Shown here one piece after another: positions 14,958 through 23,094 of a stretch of 33,507 nucleotides of DNA. The stretch lies in assembly GCF_040394755.1 (NCBI RefSeq), contig NZ_JBEBRQ010000031.1; one strand, 5' to 3'. The notes beneath the pieces are model-generated. The model saw only the letters and a list, made by a program, of their open reading frames with translations. It was not told where the DNA came from and searched no databases. Position 1 is the stretch's first letter; each line of letters starts with the position of its first letter. Made by a program: the position numbers and the translations under genes. The DNA is from Castellaniella defragrans_A (GTDB lineage: Bacteria; Pseudomonadota; Gammaproteobacteria; Burkholderiales; Burkholderiaceae_B).

Positions 14958-16985
14958 TTACTTGAACGAAACCTGCGCCTTCAACCAAAAGACCCGGCCC
15001 GGCTCGTTGATCCGGGAGCCCACGAAAGACGCAACCCCGGGAATCTCCGTGCCGGACTTGGACAAATGCTCGGCGTAGGTCTTGTTCAGGACGTTGTCCA
15101 CGCCGGCGGTCAGCAGCACCGTCTTGTTCGGGCGCCAGCCCGCATTGAGCGACAGCACGCCGAAGCCGCCGGTACGGCCCAGATCCTTGCCGGCAATACC
15201 GCCCATGCCCGTGTCATAGCGATTTTGCGCCGCCACCAGGCGCCAGAGGATGCCTGCGGAATAGTCGCCCTGCGCGTAGTTCAGCCCCAGGTGTCCCTCC
15301 AGAGGCGGCTGCTGGGCCAGGGCAACACCATCCGTGCGATTCTTGCCGTATACATAAGCCAGACTCGCCACCGCTTGCCAGGAGGGATGGAACTGCCAGG
15401 AAGCATCCAGTTCGCCGCCAAAGACTGTGGCGTCGATGTTGCGGGTCTGGCTGCTGTCCCAGTCGATGAGGATATAGTCGTCCACCCTGCTATAGAAGGC
15501 CGACACGGACAGCGCATAGGGTCCGCTGCGCCAGTTCGTCCCGATGTCGAGCTGGTTGAGTTTTTCCGATTTGGTGCTCAGAAAGGCGCTGTTGGTGCCA
15601 TCCGGACTGCCCTTCATCAGCTCCCAGAAATCGGGGAAACGTTCCGAACGGCCGATGCCGGCATACCAGGTGCTGTGGGCGCCGTAATCACGCTCGTAGC
15701 GAAGAAAGCCGCTGGTCAGGGTGCGGTCGTTCGTGCGGCCGGATGTCACTGACTTGGAAGGCAGGCGCTTGTCATGCGCCTTGACCCGGTCGACGCGCAG
15801 GCCGCCGACCACGCGGTCGACATCGGTGACGGACCAGGTGCTCTCGCCGAAGACGCCCTGCTGCTCGAAACGCATATCCTCGACCCGATCCGCTGCGCGA
15901 TAGGCGGCGTCGGCGTCGTCCGCGCTGGCCTGCATGCCACTGCCGCGCCCTCGATGCACGTCCTGCTTGGCGTCGGCCCCCAGAACCACCTCCCACGATT
16001 CGGTCGGACGCAAAGTAGTGCTCAAGCGTCCGCCCGTGGTGCGGCGGTCCGGATTGTTGGCCATGTAAGGTTTCATCGTACCCGCCGATACATCACGCAG
16101 ACTGTAGTTGTCCATCACGTGATCCACGTAGTTGTAGTAGATGCGCCCTTCGACCTCATCGACCAGACCACCCATGCGCTTGCGCTCGAACATCAGCGAA
16201 ACATTCTCGCGCTTGAACTTGGAACCATCCATGCTGCGATCAGCATACGCCGCACGGCCGTCGCTGACGGCTGCGGACAACTCGATGCGCGTCTTGTCGT
16301 CCGGCGTCAGGCCCACGGCGGCATGGCTGCTCCAGCGCAGATATTCCGAGTGGATGCGGTTGCCATCGCCATCCTCATAATCGTCGGCCTGGGCCCGGGT
16401 GCCGCCAGCCCGGACATACCCCAGCGGATTGCCGACGAGCACATCGGCCATCTGGTCGTTGCGCCCGAAACTGCCCAGCGTCAGGCTGGCATCGGCGCGC
16501 CAGCCGAATTCCTGCATGCGTTTGGTATCGCGCTCGAACAGCACCACGCCGGCGGATTGGCCCGCGCCATAGCGCACGCTTTGCGGCCCTTTCAGCACCG
16601 TCACGCGGTCATAGGATTCCGGATAGACGTAGGCGGTGGGCGGGTCCATCCGGCCGCCGCAGCCGCCATAGATTTCCTGGCCATCGAGCAGGATTCCGAG
16701 CCGCGAGCCGGAAAAGCCGCGAAACACCGGATCGCCATCGGTGCCGCCCTTGCGGATCACCGAGAACCCGGGAATGCTCTTGAGAAAATCGGCCCCGTCA
16801 TGCGCGGGCACGGGCTGCCGCGGCGCCTTGGGGTCGGTGACGACCTCCAGTGGCGCATCCGATACCGGGGCGGTCACGACAACGGGTTGCAGGGTCCGGA
16901 TTTCCTGGGCCTGCGAAACCGCCGGTACGCCAGCCAGGACCAGGGCGCCCGGAATCGCAGCTGCCCATCGGGTTTTCTTTTTCAT
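14958..16985 (-). CDS. TonB-dependent copper receptor (OprC/NosA type)
   Basis: This 675-residue outer-membrane protein has a signal peptide (MKKKTRWAAAIPGALVLAG...SQA) with cleavage near residue 26, then a TonB-box-like PVVVTAP and the plug domain. The plug shows IPGFSVIRKGGTDGDPVFRGF and VTVLKGPQSVRYG, and a beta-barrel ends in WLKAQVSFK. C109-x3-M113 in GGCGGRMDPPT matches the cysteine/methionine copper pair known from OprC, and H289-x-M291 matches its HxM pair. These residues support copper over iron-siderophore uptake. In denitrifiers the relative NosA supports copper supply for nitrous oxide reductase. I chose ATG at 16985 because it begins the signal peptide. The DUF2946 gene lies upstream on the same strand. 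Confidence 0.9.
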   Translation of the reverse strand: MKKKTRWAAAIPGALVLAGVPAVSQAQEIRTLQPVVVTAPVSDAPLEVVTDPKAPRQPVPAHDGADFLKSIPGFSVIRKGGTDGDPVFRGFSGSRLGILLDGQEIYGGCGGRMDPPTAYVYPESYDRVTVLKGPQSVRYGAGQSAGVVLFERDTKRMQEFGWRADASLTLGSFGRNDQMADVLVGNPLGYVRAGGTRAQADDYEDGDGNRIHSEYLRWSSHAAVGLTPDDKTRIELSAAVSDGRAAYADRSMDGSKFKRENVSLMFERKRMGGLVDEVEGRIYYNYVDHVMDNYSLRDVSAGTMKPYMANNPDRRTTGGRLSTTLRPTESWEVVLGADAKQDVHRGRGSGMQASADDADAAYRAADRVEDMRFEQQGVFGESTWSVTDVDRVVGGLRVDRVKAHDKRLPSKSVTSGRTNDRTLTSGFLRYERDYGAHSTWYAGIGRSERFPDFWELMKGSPDGTNSAFLSTKSEKLNQLDIGTNWRSGPYALSVSAFYSRVDDYILIDWDSSQTRNIDATVFGGELDASWQFHPSWQAVASLAYVYGKNRTDGVALAQQPPLEGHLGLNYAQGDYSAGILWRLVAAQNRYDTGMGGIAGKDLGRTGGFGVLSLNAGWRPNKTVLLTAGVDNVLNKTYAEHLSKSGTEIPGVASFVGSRINEPGRVFWLKAQVSFK

Positions 16986-17179
16986 ACGCGTCTCATTGCA
17001 AAATGTCTGAACAGCCTCCACAAGCCGCCCAGGGCCATGCCGGAGCGCTTGCGAAGCGAAAGGGTCGGGGTGTCAGACGGATTTGCGTCCTGCCATATCG
17101 CCAGGCGGGCAGCCGGGGACTGCGCAGTACGCGCGCCACGGCGAACCCACGACGCGAGACGGTCGAGGGCAAATCCGTA

Positions 17180-17566
17180 TCAGCGATACGCTGGGGGACT
17201 GCGGACGGGCGGGCGGATCCAGGCCACCACCTGCGGCCCGCCGTCCGCCACAGTGATGGCCGGCAGCAAGGGCTGCGCCCAAAGCGCCGCAGGCTGCGCC
17301 GCGCCGGGAATCGCGGCGGTCGGCAAGGCCGGGGTCGTCGCGCACAACAGGCAGTGTCCGGTCTGATGGACGCGCGTCTGCCCGGAATCGGATTCGTCAG
17401 ACGACAAATCCATGACCACCATGCCGGCTGGTGTGCAGGCGATGATCTGCAGGCCCTCGAACCCGCTGACGGGCACGGGACGCGCGAATACGGGCCCGAC
17501 GCTCTGGAGCCAGATGCCCAGAATCAGCAACCAATGAATACCCAGCGAACGCCAGCCCGTTTTCAT
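17180..17566 (-). CDS. DUF2946 family protein linked to the copper receptor
   Basis: This 128-residue protein begins with a membrane or signal segment (HWLLILGIWLQSVGPVFA). It carries the family pattern IIACTPAGMVV, then HCLLCATTPALP with a C-x2-C pair, and a proline-rich tail PPVRSPPAYR. These features fit DUF2946, small putative periplasmic or membrane proteins often encoded beside copper-related TonB receptors. The C-x2-C pair could bind metal, but this is inference and the function is unknown. ATG at 17566 directly precedes the signal segment. In-frame ATG at 17575 and a start at 17590 are alternatives; the 17575 codon lies close to a GGCAGGTAG stretch. About 195 bases separate it from the receptor gene, so cotranscription is likely but not certain. 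Confidence 0.75.
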   Translation of the reverse strand: MKTGWRSLGIHWLLILGIWLQSVGPVFARPVPVSGFEGLQIIACTPAGMVVMDLSSDESDSGQTRVHQTGHCLLCATTPALPTAAIPGAAQPAALWAQPLLPAITVADGGPQVVAWIRPPVRSPPAYR

Positions 17567-17661
17567 GGCGGCCATTCTACCTGCCACCACGGCCAGTCTG
17601 TTTGACGGCCATCAACACAAGGCGGCATCGCCCGGGAACCATCGAACACATCCGCCGGGCA

Positions 17662-18552
17662 TCAGTGATGAAGTCTGGCCGGCGCGCGCACGGCGCAACG
17701 CCTCGCCCCCGCCACGCAAGCCACGACCAGCACCGTCACCGCCAGCATCGGCCAGGTGACCGCCTCGCCCAGCAGCGCAGCCGCCAGCAGCAGGCCCAGA
17801 AAAGGCTGGAGCAGCTGGAGTTGGCCCACGGCGGCAATCCCCCCCTGCGCCAGGCCGCGATACCAGAACACAAAGCCCACCAACATGCTGAACACGGCGA
17901 CGTATGCCAGGCCGAGCCACGCGGGCCAGGCGATCCCCGACCACAACGCCGGCCGCAGGACGATGCACAGCGGCACACTGAAAGGCAGCGAAATCACCAG
18001 CACCCAGCAGATCACCTGCCAGCCGCCCAGACGCCGCGAAAGGCGGGCGCCCTCGGCGTAGCCAAAGGCACAGGTGACGATGGCGGCCAGCATCAACAGG
18101 TCGGCGCCGAGGGATGCCGACAGATCCCGGCTGAGCGCGAACCCGGCTACCCCCATTGCGCCCAGGATCGCGAAGCCCCAGAAGGCGGGCGAGGGGCGCT
18201 CGCCGCCGCGCAGGGCGCCGAACGCCGCGGTCGCCAGGGGCAGCATGCCGATGAACACCAGCGAATGCGCCGAGGTGATGGTCTGCAGAGCCATGGCGGA
18301 AAACAGCGGAAAGCCCACGACCACGCCCAGGGCCACGAAAAACAGCGATCGCAGATCGCCGCCGCTGGGACGCGGGACCCGCAGCGCCAGCAGAACCGCC
18401 AGCGCCAGCAGCCCGGCGATGGCGGCCCGCGCCACCGTCACGAAGAACGGATCAAAGCCGAGTACCGCCACCCGAGTGGCCGGCAGTGATCCGCTGAAAA
18501 TCGCCATGCCCACGAATCCGTTGAGCCAGCCCTTGGTCGTTTCATCCATCAT
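17662..18552 (-). CDS. EamA/DMT-family transporter divergent from a MocR regulator
   Basis: This 296-residue polytopic protein has about ten transmembrane segments in two EamA repeats. The first is GWLNGFVGMAIFSGSLPATRVAV and onward; the second ends in LQLLQPFLGLLLAAALLGE, the usual pattern of drug/metabolite exporters. The start is ATG at 18552 or the adjacent ATG at 18549, with AAGGGA upstream. It is divergent from the MocR gene, with 123 bases between the starts and a large palindrome in the gap. Such pairs usually mean the MocR protein controls the transporter. The substrate is unknown; amino acids or their derivatives are common in the family. Confidence 0.85.
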   Translation of the reverse strand: MMDETTKGWLNGFVGMAIFSGSLPATRVAVLGFDPFFVTVARAAIAGLLALAVLLALRVPRPSGGDLRSLFFVALGVVVGFPLFSAMALQTITSAHSLVFIGMLPLATAAFGALRGGERPSPAFWGFAILGAMGVAGFALSRDLSASLGADLLMLAAIVTCAFGYAEGARLSRRLGGWQVICWVLVISLPFSVPLCIVLRPALWSGIAWPAWLGLAYVAVFSMLVGFVFWYRGLAQGGIAAVGQLQLLQPFLGLLLAAALLGEAVTWPMLAVTVLVVACVAGARRCAVRAPARLHH

Positions 18553-18630
18553 CGATCCCTTCAATCCTGGGCGCGGCCGGATGGCCGCGAAATCATCATC
18601 GCTCGACAAGAGTCCTGCTTCCAGATACAG

Positions 18631-18658
18631 TCGGTACAATTTCATAAAACTGTACCGA
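18631..18658. promoter_or_regulatory. 28-bp palindrome, candidate MocR operator
   Basis: TCGGTACA at 18631-18638 is mirrored by TGTACCGA at 18651-18658. Similarity continues inward, so 12 of 14 positions are symmetrical about the centre. Half-site centres are 20 bases apart, two helical turns, suiting a dimer on one face of DNA. It lies between the divergent EamA and MocR genes, about 18 bases from the MocR start. Operator function is inferred. Confidence 0.65.
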
Positions 18659-18675
18659 TATAAAAAACCATACGG

Positions 18676-20136
18676 ATGGTCACTGCCAATACCCGCACAT
18701 CGCCCGGGCAGACTGAGCGCGTCATCCAGGCGATCCGCCAAGGGATCGCCGCGCGCGAACTGGTCCCGGGCGCCCGCCTGCCATCACTGCGTGCCATGGC
18801 CAGCAACCTGCAGGTTTCGAAATCCACGGTCGTCGAGGCCTACGACCGGCTGGCGGCCGACGGCACGATCCGCCCGCGCCCCGGATCGGGATTCTATGTC
18901 ACCGGCCATCTCGCCCCCCTGACGCTGGCGGACATCGGCCCCAGACTGGACCGCGAAGTCGATCCGCTATGGGTTTCGCGGCAATCCCTCGAAACTGGCA
19001 CCCGATCGCTCAAACCCGGCTGCGGCTGGCTACCCGCCGAATGGATGCCTCAGGACGCGGTGCGCCGCGCCCTGCGGGCCGCGGCCCGGGCGCCCGGAAC
19101 CGCGTTGAGCGACTATGCGTCCCCACTGGGCCTGCCGGGCCTGCGCCAACGGCTGGCCCAGCGCCTGCGGGAACGCGGCACCGACACCCGTCCGCAACAG
19201 ATCCTGCTGACCGACTCAGGCACCCAGGCCGTGGACCTGCTGTGCCGGTTCCTCATCAAACCGGGCGACACCATCCTCGTGGATGATCCCTGCTATTTCA
19301 ATTTCCTCGCCCTGTTGCGCGCGCATCAGGTCCGGGTGGTCAGCGTCCCCCATACGCCCGACGGCCCCGATCTGGCGCAATTCGCTCAGGCCCTGGCCGA
19401 ACACTCGCCGCGCCTCTACCTGACCAATTCGGGCCCGCACAATCCAACCGGCGCCACTCTGTCGCCGATCACGACCCACCGCCTGCTGAAGCTGGCCCAG
19501 GCGCATGATCTGGTGATTGTGGAGGACGATATCTTCGCCGATTTCGAAACCACCCCGACCGCCCGGCTGGCGGCTTTCGATGGCCTCGACCGCGTGATCC
19601 AGGTGGGCAGTTTCTCAAAGACGCTTTCGGCCTCGGCGCGCTGCGGCTATATCGCCGCCCGGCCGGACTGGATCGATGCCCTGGCGGACCTGCGCATCGC
19701 CACGGCATTCTCGGGATCGGGGCTGTCGCAAGCCCTGGTCCTGTCCATGCTGGGCGACGGCACCTACCGCCGCCAGACCGAGTCCCTGCGCCTGCGCCTG
19801 GCGCAATCCATGCACCAGGCGGCCGAAATACTGGGCCGCCTGGGCATCTCTCCCTGGTTGCTGCCGCGCGACGGCATGTTCCTGTGGTGCCAGCTGCCGG
19901 ACGGCGTGGACGCCACCACCATGGCCCGTCAGGCGCTGGACAAGGGATTGGTGCTGGCGCCAGGCAATGTCTTCAGCCTGACGCAGTCCGCCGGGCGGAT
20001 GATGCGATTCAACGTCTCGCAGATGTCCGACCCACGGCTGCCCGCGCTGCTGGACCAGGCGCTCACGCGCGCCGCTACAATGCCCGAAGCCCCGCCGCAT
20101 GCCGATTCCACCACTGCTCACGCCACCCGACCATGA
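18676..20136 (+). CDS. MocR/GntR-family regulator with aminotransferase domain
   Basis: This 486-residue MocR-type regulator has a GntR winged helix-turn-helix (about 12-78: LPSLRAMASNLQVSKSTVVEAYDRL, then RPGSGFYVTG). It is fused to a fold-type I aminotransferase-like domain that senses PLP or amino-group compounds. K315 in GSFSKTLSASARCGYIA is the expected PLP lysine, and NSGPHNPTG is the cofactor/substrate loop. The complete HTH argues against a free metabolic aminotransferase. It likely controls the divergent EamA gene and itself through the palindrome just upstream. No strong ribosome binding site precedes ATG at 18676. Its last codons overlap the ung start by four bases (ATGA). Regulator type is secure; the effector is unknown. 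Confidence 0.92.
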   Translation: MVTANTRTSPGQTERVIQAIRQGIAARELVPGARLPSLRAMASNLQVSKSTVVEAYDRLAADGTIRPRPGSGFYVTGHLAPLTLADIGPRLDREVDPLWVSRQSLETGTRSLKPGCGWLPAEWMPQDAVRRALRAAARAPGTALSDYASPLGLPGLRQRLAQRLRERGTDTRPQQILLTDSGTQAVDLLCRFLIKPGDTILVDDPCYFNFLALLRAHQVRVVSVPHTPDGPDLAQFAQALAEHSPRLYLTNSGPHNPTGATLSPITTHRLLKLAQAHDLVIVEDDIFADFETTPTARLAAFDGLDRVIQVGSFSKTLSASARCGYIAARPDWIDALADLRIATAFSGSGLSQALVLSMLGDGTYRRQTESLRLRLAQSMHQAAEILGRLGISPWLLPRDGMFLWCQLPDGVDATTMARQALDKGLVLAPGNVFSLTQSAGRMMRFNVSQMSDPRLPALLDQALTRAATMPEAPPHADSTTAHATRP

Positions 20137-20936
20137 ATCCGTCCCCTGATCCAGCACGCCAGCCAGACGACAGCCTGGCCCAGAATGCCTTTCGCGGCGG
20201 CCTGCTCGATCAGGTCCACGGACTGCCTGCCCCCTGGCGCGAAACTCTCGGTGCACCGCACCTGCAACCCATCCTCGGCAAGCTCGATGCCATGCTCGAA
20301 CAGCGGCTGGCGCAAGGCGCCCAGATCTTTCCACTGCGCCCGTTCCGCGCCCTGATCGAGATCCCGCCCGAGGACGTCCAGGTCGTGATCGTCGGCCAGG
20401 ACCCCTACCACGGGCCGAACCAGGCCCAGGGCCTGGCCTTTTCAGTACCGGATTTCTGTCCGGCGCCGCCCAGCCTGCGCAATATGTTCAAGGAACTGGC
20501 CCTGGAATACGGCGAGCCCGCCGCGCCCCAGCGCAACAGTCTGGTGCGCTGGGCGCGCCAGGGCGTGCTGCTATTGAACACTTCGCTGACCGTCGAGGCG
20601 CACCGGCCCGCCTCGCACGCTCGCCTGGGCTGGGAGCACATCACCGACGCCCTCATCATGCGGGTGCTGCGCGAGCCCCGCCCAAAGGTGCTGCTGCTCT
20701 GGGGTTCACACGCGCAGGCGCGCCAGGCACTGCTCGAAACCCAGCCCGCGCAGGGGCCGCTGCACATCCTGCGCGCCAATCACCCCTCGCCCCTCTCGGC
20801 CCTGCGCCCGCCGCGGCCGTTCATCGGCTGCGGCCATTTCCAGGCGGCCAACGAGTGGCTGCAAGCTCACGGCGAAACAGGCATCGACTGGATGCTGGGC
20901 AAGACGCCCGCCGCTGCTCCAGGCTACGGGGGATAG
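20133..20936 (+). CDS. ung: Uracil-DNA glycosylase
   Basis: This 267-residue family 1 enzyme removes uracil from DNA as the first step of base-excision repair. Motif VVIVGQDPYHGPNQAQGLAF (about residue 90) carries the catalytic aspartate of GQDPYH, and HPSPLSA near residue 217 carries the catalytic histidine. LLLWGSHAQ and FIGCGHFQAAN are also typical. The N-terminal extension (about 30 residues) is slightly longer than in E. coli Ung. ATG at 20133 overlaps the upstream MocR stop as ATGA, so translation may be coupled. Joining a housekeeping repair gene to a metabolic regulator is unusual, and a separate promoter inside mocR cannot be excluded. Confidence 0.96.
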   Translation: MNPSPDPARQPDDSLAQNAFRGGLLDQVHGLPAPWRETLGAPHLQPILGKLDAMLEQRLAQGAQIFPLRPFRALIEIPPEDVQVVIVGQDPYHGPNQAQGLAFSVPDFCPAPPSLRNMFKELALEYGEPAAPQRNSLVRWARQGVLLLNTSLTVEAHRPASHARLGWEHITDALIMRVLREPRPKVLLLWGSHAQARQALLETQPAQGPLHILRANHPSPLSALRPPRPFIGCGHFQAANEWLQAHGETGIDWMLGKTPAAAPGYGG

Positions 20937-20986
20937 CGCACGGTCCGCTGATACACTGCCTCTTTGCCGGATCGCCGACCCCGCCC

Positions 20987-21907
20987 ATGCCCGAATCCGC
21001 ACACCCCGCCCACCTGCCGCGCCATCTGGCGATCGGGCTGCTGCTGTTCATCGGCTGCACCTTTGCCACCAACCATATCGCGGCGCGCATCGCCTTCGAC
21101 GACCAGACCGGCCTGCTACTGGCGATCATGTGCCGCTCGGGGCTGTGCCTGCTGACCCTGGCAGGCATTGTGCTCTGGCAGCGACGCCCGCTGCGCCTGC
21201 CCGCCGGGATGGGCCGGTGGCAACTGCTCCTCGGCTTGCTGATCGCCCTGCAGAGCCTGTGCCTGTACTCGGCAGTCGCCCGCATTCCCGTAGCCCTCGC
21301 ACTGCTGATCGCCAACCTGTTCCCGATCCTGCTGGCGCTGCTGACCTGGGCGCTGGGGGGCAGGCCGCCCACCCGCCGGGCAAGCCTGCTGATGGGAATC
21401 ATCCTGATCGGACTCGTCCTGGTGCTCGACCTGCCCGCATGGATCGCCTCGGACCTGGACATGGGTCCGGACTGGATTCCGGGCATTCTGTTCGGCATCG
21501 GCGGCGCCGGCTTCTTCGCCATCGGAATCTGGGTCACCGAACATCGCCTGTCGGCACTGGCCGGCTCCGTGCGCAGCCTCTACACCATCCTGATCGTGTT
21601 CTGCGGCATGGTGGCGGCCGGCCTCACAGGGATCGTGCCCGGCGGCATGGACACGCCGGCCAGCGGCACGGGATGGCTGGCGCTGGCAGCCCTGTCGCTC
21701 CTGTACGCCACGGCATTCTCGGTGCTGTTCATCTCGGTCCCCCGGCTCGACATGGCGCGCAACGCGCCGGTGATGAACATCGAACCCGTCGCCAGCCTGA
21801 TCATGGGCTGGCTGCTCCTGAACCAGGTCTTCAACGGCCGCCAGCTGGCCGGAGGCGCCATCGTCCTGGGCTGCATCGTTGCCCTCGCCTATTCAAAGAA
21901 ACGCTGA
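20987..21907 (+). CDS. EamA/RhaT-family DMT transporter
   Basis: This 306-residue membrane protein has about ten hydrophobic segments and two EamA repeats, for example LAIGLLLFIGCTFATNHIAARIAF in the first and NAPVMNIEPVASLIMGWLLLNQ in the second. It starts 50 bases after ung; I chose ATG at 20987 because an earlier in-frame start would lie within ung. The ribosome binding site is weak. It is distinct from the EamA gene at 17662-18552. The substrate is unknown; drug/metabolite exporters of this kind commonly move amino acids or small metabolites. Confidence 0.87.
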   Translation: MPESAHPAHLPRHLAIGLLLFIGCTFATNHIAARIAFDDQTGLLLAIMCRSGLCLLTLAGIVLWQRRPLRLPAGMGRWQLLLGLLIALQSLCLYSAVARIPVALALLIANLFPILLALLTWALGGRPPTRRASLLMGIILIGLVLVLDLPAWIASDLDMGPDWIPGILFGIGGAGFFAIGIWVTEHRLSALAGSVRSLYTILIVFCGMVAAGLTGIVPGGMDTPASGTGWLALAALSLLYATAFSVLFISVPRLDMARNAPVMNIEPVASLIMGWLLLNQVFNGRQLAGGAIVLGCIVALAYSKKR

Positions 21908-22005
21908 ACCGGCAGCAAAACCGTGCCGGCAATATGGTCTTGTTTTCGGGCAGGACGGCTTCCATGTCATGCTAGCGAGTCCAATCCAACCAAAAGGACA
22001 CCGAC

Positions 22006-22233
22006 ATGGCCGATACTTGGCTCACCTCCCTCATCACCGCCACGCCCCAAGAGGGATTCGAACTGGCGATCAAGCTCGCCCGCATGGGCGTCAAATACAC
22101 CCAGCCGTCGGCCGAGGTCCGCGACAAGCTGCGGCCCGTGTACGGCGAGGACGCCAACGCCCTGATCGCCTCATCGCAAGTCGTCGCCACGAACTTCCAG
22201 ACGGTCGCGGCGGCCAACGGCTATTGGAAATGA
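22006..22233 (+). CDS. Small protein of unknown function, 75 residues
   Basis: I do not recognise this protein. ATG at 22006 follows AAAAGGACA at good spacing and the codon pattern is regular for this GC-rich genome, so it is probably real. It is predicted to be soluble and largely helical (EGFELAIKLARMGVKYTQPSAEVRDKLRPVY), with no cysteine, no signal and no membrane segment, and ends NGYWK. It stands alone between the EamA gene and azlC, both about 100 to 170 bases away, and seems to be its own transcription unit. A perfect inverted repeat follows about 40 bases after its stop. Confidence 0.65.
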   Translation: MADTWLTSLITATPQEGFELAIKLARMGVKYTQPSAEVRDKLRPVYGEDANALIASSQVVATNFQTVAAANGYWK

Positions 22234-22272
22234 TGCGCGCGCCATCCTGTACCCGGCCCTGAGCGCGGCGAC

Positions 22273-22304
22273 CGCCCTTGCGATCGGGGTGATTCGCAAG
22301 GGCG
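22273..22304. terminator. Perfect 11-bp inverted repeat downstream of the small gene
   Basis: CGCCCTTGCGA at 22273-22283 pairs perfectly with TCGCAAGGGCG at 22294-22304 around a 10-base loop. Its position after a lone small gene suggests a transcript end, but no U-run follows. Its core GCCCTTGC/GCAAGGGC also occurs in the repeat at 11146-11182. Confidence 0.45.
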
Positions 22305-22401
22305 CGGCGGCGACCATCCCTGCCGCATACCGGCCGGGCCGTGACATACAATCTGGACTTTTACAACCAGCGATTCCGCCACACCGCGCGCTTTCCCCGC
22401 C

Positions 22402-23094
22402 ATGGCCCGAGACACCTCCGCCCGCCACACCATCACCAGCCTGACCCTGCCGGTGGCTATGGGCTACATCCCGCTAGGGGCGGTATTCGGCTTTCTGTTC
22501 GTGCAGGCCGGCGGCAGCGCCTGGCTCGCCATTCTGTCCAGCCTGCTGATCTATGCCGGCGCTGCGCAGTTCATGATGATTCCGATGCTGGCAGCCGGCG
22601 CCTCGATCGGCGCCATCGCGCTGGCCACGTTCGTGCTCAACCTGCGCCATGCCTTCTATGGCCTGTCGCTGCTCAACAGCCTGCCGCCCGGCCACTGGCG
22701 GCGCTGGTACGCGGTCTTTGGCCTCACCGACGAAACCTATTCCGTATTGACCGCCCTCCCCCCGGATACAGTCCCTCAGCGGATGGCCCTGGTGACCGCC
22801 CTGAATCAAGGCTGGTGGGTGCTGGGCACTGTGCTGGGCGCCTTGATCGGCGCCCAGGCGCAAATCACGCTCGCGGGGCTGGATTTCGTGCTGGCCTCAC
22901 TGTTTGCAGTCCTCGCCGTCGAGCAGTGGCGCGTGCGCGCCGACGCCGTGCCCATCTGGCTGGCGCTCGCGGCCTACGCCGTCGGCTACGTGATCGCCCC
23001 CACCCAGGCCCTGGTTCTGGCTATCGCCTTCAGCCTGCTTGCCTGCGCCCTGCGTCCCGATCCGGCCGAACGCGCCCGCAAGGAGGCGCCATGA
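22402..23094 (+). CDS. azlC: AzlC family branched-chain amino acid exporter, large subunit
   Basis: This 230-residue membrane protein is the large subunit of an AzlCD-type exporter (BrnF/YgaZ family) for branched-chain or related amino acids. The family region LPVAMGYIPLGAVFGFL appears near residue 14, then YAGAAQFMMIPMLAAGAS and NLRHAFYGLSLL, all strongly characteristic. About six or seven membrane segments are seen. ATG at 22402 gives a short N-terminus before the first segment. The stop overlaps the azlD start by four bases (ATGA), indicating translational coupling of the two subunits. Substrate specificity cannot be decided from sequence. Confidence 0.93.
   Translation: MARDTSARHTITSLTLPVAMGYIPLGAVFGFLFVQAGGSAWLAILSSLLIYAGAAQFMMIPMLAAGASIGAIALATFVLNLRHAFYGLSLLNSLPPGHWRRWYAVFGLTDETYSVLTALPPDTVPQRMALVTALNQGWWVLGTVLGALIGAQAQITLAGLDFVLASLFAVLAVEQWRVRADAVPIWLALAAYAVGYVIAPTQALVLAIAFSLLACALRPDPAERARKEAP

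Noticed and set aside
18676..20136. The MocR protein as the missing OvoB lyase
   Set aside because: A complete GntR helix-turn-helix is fused to the PLP domain and the gene pairs with a divergent transporter, so a regulator is far more likely.
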